Below, in pieces: positions 60,435 through 64,000 of a stretch of DNA of 64,000 nt; position 1 is the stretch's first letter; every line of letters begins with the position of its first letter. The position numbers and the translations under genes were made by a program. The notes beneath the pieces were generated by a model. The model worked only from the letters and a program-made list of their open reading frames with translations. It had not been told where the DNA came from and ran no database searches. Source of the DNA: Sipunculus nudus (taxonomy: Eukaryota; Annelida; Sipuncula; Golfingiida; Sipunculidae); the NCBI GenBank assembly GCA_026874595.1, contig CM049317.1:50914618-50978617 (forward strand). The letters run 5' to 3'.

Positions 60435-60612
60435 GCTGCTAATGGAGCGTTATAGGCTCAGGGGCACAGCTAGCCTTCCTTTGAGCCTGCAGAGCGCTCA
60501 AACTAGATTGGGATCGACCATGTAATATCTAACCGCACCTTGGTTAAGATTTGAACTTACGATCTCTCTGCTTTGAGCCCTGTGCTCTCCCACTTGACAA
60601 CAGAAGTCGGTT
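60435..60612 (-). mobile_element. tRNA-derived SINE, copy 3
   Basis: Minus strand. Head has GTGGGAGAGCACAGGGCTC (box A region, about 60573-60592) and AAGTTCAAATCTT (box B, about 60546-60558). The body has CATGGTCGATCCCAATC and TTGAGCGCTCTGCAGG, matching copies 1 and 2. The distal part (60435-60490) has an inverted CCTGAGCC/GGCTCAAA-like run. Confidence 0.75.
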
Positions 60613-60619
60613 TTCATGA

Positions 60620-63600
60620 ATCCTTTTTTATAGTATAAATATAATTAAATTTTATGATATTGCAAAATGTGAGTATGGATTATTGCTGGATTTTAAATGA
60701 GAACAATGTACAATGTAGATGGTTTTTACATATGAGAGAGTTTAAGATGTAAAAGATTCAGATTGAAATGGACCTTTTCCATCAACATCAGGATTTTAGG
60801 CACGTTTTTATGTTGTGTTCGGGACCATTGAGCAATTCATCTTAGGTTTTGTCAAGTGAATTTAAATAAACATTAAAGACTCCAGTAGGAACCTAGATGT
60901 TATTGATAAGAAAAGTTTATTCCGCCGATTCATTTGAGATATAACAAAACATGATATAACAGACCCGAACACATATTATTATTAGTTGCCGACAGGTGTC
61001 GCTCGTGAGATGGGACGTTATTCCCGCGATGTTTTATTCCCGTCCTTTTAAAAAAGAAATGTACCGTTAAGGTGTGGCAAAGTTACCAAAGAAAAACGAC
61101 GAGCAAGATTTCCCTACCAAAAAAAAAACATAAAAAAGTAGTACACCCGGAAGGTGCAGGACCACACTGTTTATTTTGCTGCTTTTAAATCTGATGAGAA
61201 ACCGTGCTGAAGCTATTACTTCAAGTTAGAAGAAGAAATGAAATTGCAGTCAGCATTTTGGAGTACTCGAAGGGCCGGGGAATCCGAACTTTCTGATTGT
61301 TGAATAATTGAGAAGGAATCGTCAAGTCACAAAAGTTTTTCATTACTTTAAGACAGCGAAAGGTGAGGCCCTGGAGAGCTGGTGAAAGCGGGGGTCGTAA
61401 TCCGACGCATTACTGCCGATGTCCCGTTGGCTCGGGTTTTCTAATGGCTTGGGGCAGCGCGCTATCCTGCAGGAAAAATTACCTTCCAGCTAGTTGGTTA
61501 CCCATCGTAAATGGACTGTTTCTTGTCTTTTGCTACGGGTTATTCCGCGTGCACTGTGCCTCAAAAGGAAGCAATCTTCCACGGTGCAGAGCAACCAAAA
61601 AGAATGTTTCCAACTCTCTGGAACGTCAGCTTATAATTTGACCCTAATACAGGAGACGCCTGTCAACCCTTGCAGTGCCTTTATCGGTTCTAAGGAAAAG
61701 AATCCACTATAGGCTCAAGTATATTCCCGCACAAATCTGTTCAAATTAAGTAATCTTTAGCTGAAAAAGGAAATGTCACCTCGTGTTATTTAGTAATCTG
61801 CTAAATTATCTTATGTTACAGATACATAAAAAACGTACATAATACTGTTCTCGAAAAAAATCAGTTTCGGAGTTTTCTTGATTAAAAAAAAAGAAAAAGA
61901 CATTGTTTCTTCTTACCTTTCGAGAACAACTTTTAGTACCTTTCCTACAGATTTTCTGCTATAGAATTGATTACGATATCGAGGAATCTGCACTTTGCAA
62001 AAATGCCTTTTGGGGTTCTGGTGTAATCACTGTAAAACTGACATATAGAAACGACTGATTTAATTAATTATAAACATAAATTGGTAAATTTTGTTCCTTC
62101 ATAATGGTCTTCAGATCCCCACATTAAATATTTATCCAAAGGATCCGTCAGGAAAGATAACGTTTGAGTATGAGTCAAATCAATAAATACGTCCTCTCAG
62201 AAGGCTCAGTGTGTACAACTATACATAGGCTTTGTTTATTGATAAAAGTTGATGGGGATAATATAGGAGAGTACCGACAGAAGCCTGAACACAAAATAAG
62301 GAACACCGCTCAAATTAACAAGACGCCGCCTACCTTTCGACATTCAGGACAAAATTCTATTCCAAGAATATCATTTTTTTTTTGGCTCCCTTCATGAAAT
62401 ACTAAATCTATGAAATACATTTATATAAACATATGAACATCGTTGCTCAGTTTTTAGCGCTATATTATTCATAAATTACATAACTAGTTTTTAACATTCA
62501 GAAACATGGGGTAATATTTATGCCAGTTCAATCAGACAGTAAACACATGTCATGCATAAATTATCTCAATATCAGATGCATGATAAAAATAATATTGAGA
62601 TAAATATTACATCACTGTAAACTGATTGACGGACTTGTCTCCAAATTTAACGATTTTGCTTTTAGCCAATGAAGAACTAAAGGGTCCCCTCACCCTTAAA
62701 CATGGCTCATGAGATATATGATTTAATATTAACGTTTAACAGAAATGGTCTGTTTATAAAAGACGGAATCTGCTGCTTTTACAACTCATAGGAAATCTAC
62801 AGTCATGTGACTCGACAATATATTACGTTTACAACATTAGTTGCATCGCTCGAGCACCGAAATCGTAACCGTCTTTTTAAAACCCGTTTTCTTCTTTTAT
62901 TTTTATTTGTTGTTGATTCAATGATTACAGTGGTATCACTTACAAGTTAAAGAATAGAGTTTCCATGAAAATTAAATTTTTAGATCTATGAAAAAATATA
63001 TACATCATAATTATGGGTTCGGTAAACTTAACATTTAAAGATAAGTGAATTAATACTTGTCACTAATACGTTCATACAAAATATGAATGGTTATTGTATA
63101 CAATAATAATCTCTATTACGCATTTTGATATCTTTTTTTGATTTGAGTCCAACTGTTGTGCATATTGCTTTAAGACGGAAATTGTAAAATGCAAATATAT
63201 CACGTATACTGCCCTTTTTTCTACTGGCAATTCTTGATTTTCAATTTCAGACAACCCTGCAGCTACTTCCGTGTAATATAAGTATGACCTATATTTTGTA
63301 AACTTTTGCTCAGTAATCAAACAGATTAAACACGTTTTGGTGATATATTGATCATATATAAACCAACCCCTCATTTAAACAGACCAGAAACTTATACGAT
63401 CATGCCTGATACGCTAATTGATTTCTAAAAAATAAGAAAAAAAAAACGAAAAAAAAAACACGTTGATTTATGTACAACACACACCTCATAGATTAATTTA
63501 ATACATGAATATACCCAAAACATACGTCGAAACTGAAACCTATCTGCCATTTTCTTTGCATGCAATCAGACATACTTGACAAAAAGTCTGGTTTCTCTTG

Positions 63601-64000
63601 CCGTAAAGTGGGAAACACCTGCCGTCAAACGGCGCGGAGGCCTCCCTTACTGCAACATTCATGGCGTTCATGTCGTTAAAGCAGCCTTCACCGTACCCTG
63701 GACTGAATTCCTCTTTATTTATTGGCACAATCAACGTGTTACACGATCATTTATGGTAATCTTTGTTAGAAACATTACGAACAAGTCTGGAAAAAAGGAC
63801 TTTTTGAAAAATGAAGTATCCACAGTTAACGTTATAGATTATTAAACCATTTCCTCGGTCATACTTCCGGTGGTTATGAACTAAGTATAAAAAGGGTTCT
63901 CCTTCGACATTTTCTTGTAAAATGTCTATTAGGGTCATATTCTGAGTGTTGGCAAAGGTGGCCTTAGATATTTTCTATAGTGTGTACCGATTAAACGAGT
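60620..64000. other. No gene supported
   Basis: AT-rich intergenic. TTATCTCAATAT/ATATTGAGATAA inverted words at 62563-62604. ORFs of 92, 100 and 89 codons have no recognisable domain. The window ends without an obvious boundary. Confidence 0.5.

Noticed and set aside
1-64000. CRISPR arrays, operons, prokaryotic terminators or riboswitches
   Set aside because: Composition, splice signals, SINE/LINE content and lack of dense coding all indicate an animal nuclear genome; the regular repeats are minisatellites or transposon cores.

Overview
This is a stretch of animal nuclear genome. It is AT-rich and gene-poor, and full of decayed transposable elements and microsatellites. No ORF has bacterial spacing or operon layout. 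Most open frames are under 110 codons and show no family signature. The one convincing protein-coding gene is a rhodopsin-class neuropeptide-type GPCR. Together with tRNA-derived SINEs, an L2/CR1-like non-LTR retrotransposon, and tandem-core elements ending in a hairpin (a type I associate with bivalves and other molluscs), this suggests a lophotrochozoan invertebrate, probably a mollusc. That placement is inference.

Layout. 1-5 kb: a TATA/heat-shock-like promoter candidate on the minus strand, a CCCGG pentanucleotide tract, a fragment of an LTR-like repeat whose partner lies at 13.4 kb, a GC-rich palindromic motif cluster, and a hAT-like 'GGACTCG' element. 5-16 kb: long AT microsatellites, TTAA-flanked MITE copies (10.7-11.2 kb), a second dispersed repeat (11.3-11.6 kb), a minus-strand start resembling the beginning of a retroelement gag (11.9 kb) and a 15-bp perfect hairpin (15.4 kb). 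16.5-18.2 kb: two tandem duplications and a hairpin MITE. 19.1-20.3 kb: the GPCR, minus strand, coding region in a single exon, with a good 3' splice acceptor just upstream of the likely start ATG. 21.4-23.4 kb: the dead LINE and its expanded ATT-type tail. 24.5-25.0 kb: a hAT-like element carrying a 48-bp minisatellite. 27.0, 30.5-31.9 and 50.1-51.1 kb: three elements sharing a terminal signature, a conserved block then a hairpin followed by CTAA; two of them carry tandem cores of different period. 32.3, 33.5 and 60.4 kb: three copies of one tRNA-derived SINE. 34.5-39.5 kb: long TA/TG/GA microsatellites and a hAT-like MITE. 41.6 and 42.7-43.1 kb: more copies of the 10.7-kb MITE. 52.7, 54.2 and 54.7-55.0 kb: further repeats. 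60.0 kb: a 59-bp tandem repeat that multiplies CCAAT-box and forkhead-like motifs.

The elements do not form a pathway. The window is a GPCR locus in a field of mobile-element debris. The most interesting unexplained structure is the hairpin-terminated, tandem-core family. Its three ends keep the stem while the stem sequence changes, which suggests a structure-recognised transposon terminus of the Helentron/HINE or 'pearl' kind. I could not run similarity searches. Family names therefore rest on motif recognition and on homology seen between parts of this window.
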